NCBI GenBank assembly: GCA_009760855.2
Contig: WPIO01000052.1
Location: forward strand, 1,698,501-1,762,500
Length of the DNA stretch: 64,000 nt
Source: Cristatella mucedo
Lineage: Eukaryota; Bryozoa; Phylactolaemata; Cristatellidae
Direction of reading: 5' to 3'
Shown: piece by piece, positions 61,291 through 64,000 of the stretch
Layout of the letters: every line of letters starts with the position of its first letter
How positions within the stretch are numbered: position 1 is the first letter of the stretch
Translations under genes and position numbers: made by a program
Notes under the pieces: model-generated
What the model saw: only the letters and a program-made list of their open reading frames with translations
Told to the model about the DNA's origin: nothing
The model's database searches: none

Positions 61291-62449
61291 CGAGCGTGAG
61301 CGTCTGCTGAGTGGTGAGGTTAAGCTGCTTGCGGCTGAGTCCGATCCACGTGTGCCGCCGAGACCCCCTGGCGCCGAGCGCTCCCTTCAGGAGCCGGCTG
61401 GTCGTCAGAACGCTCGCCAGCTTCTGTCTGTAGCTGGGATTGCACAGGCAGAACAGATAGAAGTTGGAAGCGTAGTTGATCAGCTCCACCAGGTCGCAGG
61501 CCCCCCTGAACGCCATCAACCTAGCCTGGTTCTCGATGGTCGCTCGATCTTCGTCCGCCACGTGGTCGCGGTAGACGCGATAGGCGAGCGCGGGTGTGGT
61601 GAGCGCCATGCTCCACAGAACCATGACGACGAGCATGGCGCTAACGTGCCGCTGGTCCGACTTGCGAGACATGCACGCCTGCTTTGAGGCCGTATCGCGA
61701 AGCCAGCGGCCACTTCGGCACAGCGTCACGATCAGCAGTGTGACGAGGACGCCATTGAGCACGAAGGGCACGACGTGCATGAGCACGTGCTGCAGCGTGT
61801 AGTAGACGCGAACGTAGACTGGGTTAGTGTAAAGGTCCGTGTCGCGCGCATGCAGCGTGCCGTTCTCGTGGTACAGCTGCAGAGTCATGCTGTCAGGCAG
61901 GACGACCGCTGCCGAAAGCAGGAATACGACGGCAATGACGACGCGGACCTTGGGCAGTGTACAGTGGACGCCCACTTTCATCGGGAAGTAGACGGCCAGG
62001 AACCGGAAGAAAGTCACCGCCACGACGAGCCAATTTGACGCACAGACGGCGACGTTGATCGCGAACGTCCAAGTGTAGTACAAGAAGACACTGAAGTCGG
62101 ACGCTTCGGCGGGCAGGTCAGCCGGCCTGATGACTGGCGGACGTCGGACGAAGAAGGTCAGAGAGAAAGTCAAATATACGATCATGATCGTCAGGTCGGC
62201 GAAGGATAGCGCCAGCAGGATCGTGTACGTCGGCGACCGCCACTTCCTCGACAGCAATGCCAGAACACCAGCGTTCATGATATTGCCGATCAGGCCCAGG
62301 AAGCAGACGATCGTCGCCACGACGCCGAGCATGACAAAGTAAAGCTGATCGGTCCAGTGTCTGTCACTGGGGCGCTCGGCCGTCGAAGCCACCCAGGACG
62401 CAGTCGAGTTCGCCCCGGGTAACGGCAGCGTCGTGGCCGAATACGGCAT
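61291..62449 (-). CDS. Rhodopsin-family GPCR, FMRFamide/neuropeptide-receptor-like (exon, 3' end spliced)
   Basis: A cell-surface seven-helix receptor. The ATG at 62,449 is the first after an in-frame stop. Glycosylation sites are N14-S-T and N196-G-T. TM1 is residues 35-65 (LIGN, N56), TM2 75-100 (SFAD, D85), TM3 120-150, TM4 168-188, TM5 214-243 (P228), TM6 269-292 (P286), TM7 318-338. The DRY position reads F148-R149-F150, NPxxY reads NFYLF (329-333), and no Cys is seen at the usual TM3 site. The SNFYLFCLCNPSYRQKL end resembles invertebrate peptide receptors of the FMRFamide-receptor group; the ligand is unproven. The frame stays open to 60,989, but CTCG|GTAAGT at 61,291/61,290 is a near-ideal splice donor after residue 386. 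The read-through beyond it is GC-rich and low-complexity, so the true C-terminus is probably in another exon. Confidence 0.88.
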
Positions 62450-62532
62450 GGCCGATGCCTTCGCCGAGATCCTGCGAAACGCAGCAAAGAGCGTGCGAGC
62501 GAGCAGGAGTAGCGACTGGACCCGTCAAGCAG

Positions 62533-62775
<243 letters not shown>

Positions 62776-63337
62776 GAGCACGAAGGCTAGGCAGCAGCGG
62801 CCGACTTGTTCGTTTCCTCGTTGCTGGACTTGTGCTCCGTGAGCTCGCCTAGATGGCGTTTAAGCCCTGCTGTCTTTGATCTTCCAGCCCTAGGTTCGCA
62901 TCGTTCTTTCCATTAGAAACAGGTGTGGTGTGGGTGGTATTATCACGATCAGTCGACCTGCTCTCTTTCCTCGTGTGCGCCATCTGCTGTGGAGCTAAGC
63001 ATGAGGTGCCTTCTCGAAATCTGCTTGCCTGATTGTGTCGTGGCTCGCTACGGCAGACCGAACCCAGAGGCGAGAAAGAGCGAGGAAGTCTCAAGCGAAA
63101 GCCAGCGCCACCTCTGCGTGCTCGTGGGCACATTTCGATCGTCTGTTTCGCGGACACGAAATGCATGCCAATCCAAAGGAAGGCATGCCGAATCGTTTTT
63201 GTCAAGTGTCCAGATGACGCGGTCACCCTCTGAACTTTCTAGTGTCGAGCACATAGCTCCTGTTATGGAACTGCACTACTACATTAGGCTGGATGCAGTC
63301 TTTCCAACTGTATAATCTCCGATTCCTCTCAATCGCC
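62776..63337. other. No gene recognised
   Basis: Frames of about 125-130 codons on both strands overlap and show no domain. Confidence 0.4.
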
Positions 63338-63575
63338 CCTCCCTCTGTCTCTCTCTGCCACCCTCTGCCTCCCTCTGCCTCCCTCTGCCTCTCTCTGCCT
63401 CCCTCTGCCTCCCTATCCCTCCCTCTCCCTTCCTATCCCTCCCTCAACCTCCCTTTCCCTCCCTCTGTCTCCCTCTGCCTCCCTCTGCCTCTCTCTCCCT
63501 ACCTCGCGCCCTCTCTCTGCCTCCCTCTGCCTCTTCCATCCTTTCCCTGCCTCCCCCTCCCTCGTGCCCTCTCCC
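63338..63575. repeat. Pyrimidine-rich minisatellite, CCCTCTGCCT units
   Basis: About twenty imperfect 10-bp units of CCCTCTGCCT with CCTATCCCTC variants. The frames across it are repeat artefacts. Confidence 0.9.
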
Positions 63576-64000
63576 ACCCACCGACCAGCACACTGCGCCG
63601 CCGGCACTCCCTCTAACTGCAGCACCTCCTGCGGTTGCTTCCTTGATTGCACGTGAGCTTCTCTCTAGCTGCAAACTGCAAAATCGGTGCGATGTCTTCC
63701 AAATTCAGCCCTAGTTTGTCGCCGCATTAGCCGCTAAACGTCGTCATAGCAAACCTTTCGTTCAACTTCCGGCGAGTGCATCTAGCCGGCCAACGAATCG
63801 GCGATCCGGCGATGCGGGCCGCCGGAACTCACACCCAGCAGCTGCCTACTTGACCCGTGCGCCATTAACTCGTTTGCACTTGGCAAACAGGCCAACAATC
63901 AGTCAGATAAGAGGCACACTGGACCTGAAGATGGAACTCGCGTCCGATGAGATTTCGCTAGCGTCGTAGGACGTAAAGCCGCTTGCATCGGAGTGCATAG
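63576..64000. other. No gene recognised
   Basis: No domain, repeat or RNA gene seen up to the window end. Confidence 0.4.

Noticed and set aside
60221-61687. Several long overlapping open frames in the CpG-dense region and antisense to the receptor
   Set aside because: They are polyalanine/arginine-rich or shadows of the GPCR frame; GC richness removes stop codons by chance.
63293-63674. Proline/serine-rich and Arg-Glu-Gly frames
   Set aside because: Artefacts of the CCCTCTGCCT minisatellite.

Overview
This is eukaryotic, almost certainly metazoan, DNA. It holds intron-containing tRNA genes, tRNA-derived SINEs, CR1/L2-like LINEs, a hAT transposon, long di- and tetranucleotide microsatellites, and one multi-membrane receptor exon with a consensus splice donor. 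The receptor looks like an invertebrate peptide GPCR. A spiralian (flatworm, mollusc, annelid or similar) is the best guess, but the sequence does not fix the phylum. There are no bacterial-style operons.

The window is gene-poor and packed with retroelements. Two LINE families dominate. LINE-A has some twenty copies or fragments on both strands. LINE-B has four. Both encode an APE-type endonuclease / reverse transcriptase polyprotein, and nearly all copies are 5'-truncated and broken. LINE-A ends in a short 3' hairpin (AAAGCGCC...GGCGCTTT) followed by (ATT)n. One tRNA-derived SINE family (SINE2) carries a matching tail, so it probably borrows LINE-A machinery. A second SINE (SINE1, core GATCCTTTATTG) also ends near ATT repeats.

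Layout: 1-0.9 kb, a TA-rich repeat split by a pogo/Tigger-like MITE. 1.4-16.2 kb, LINE-A and LINE-B fragments between unassigned GC-rich stretches. 17.1-18.1 kb, two SINE1 copies. 19.4-23.1 kb, a long young LINE-A copy plus fragments. 25.7-28.6 kb, LINE-A and SINE copies. 29.7-36.3 kb, one LINE-A backbone interrupted by four nested insertions, including a complete 2.3 kb hAT element with perfect 8-bp target duplications. 40.3-43.0 kb, two convergent intron-bearing tRNA-Leu(CAA) genes flanking a young LINE-A copy. 44.2-47.7 kb, a ~172-bp satellite in two opposed arrays. 48.3-52.7 kb, more LINE-A and SINE copies. 53-55.2 kb, inverted C/G-rich repeats, the paralogue of the TA repeat at the window start, and a short tandem/hairpin cluster. 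55.9-56.5 kb, a detached satellite block. 57.9-58.8 kb, LINE-B. 59.9-61.3 kb, a CpG-dense segment with GCC repeats. 61.3-62.4 kb, the GPCR exon on the minus strand. 62.5-63.6 kb, CT-rich low complexity.

The genes likely to function are the GPCR and the two tRNAs. The rest is mainly a record of transposition, whose order can be read from the nesting. Coordinates of degraded repeats are approximate (about +/-20 bp), because they were read by eye.
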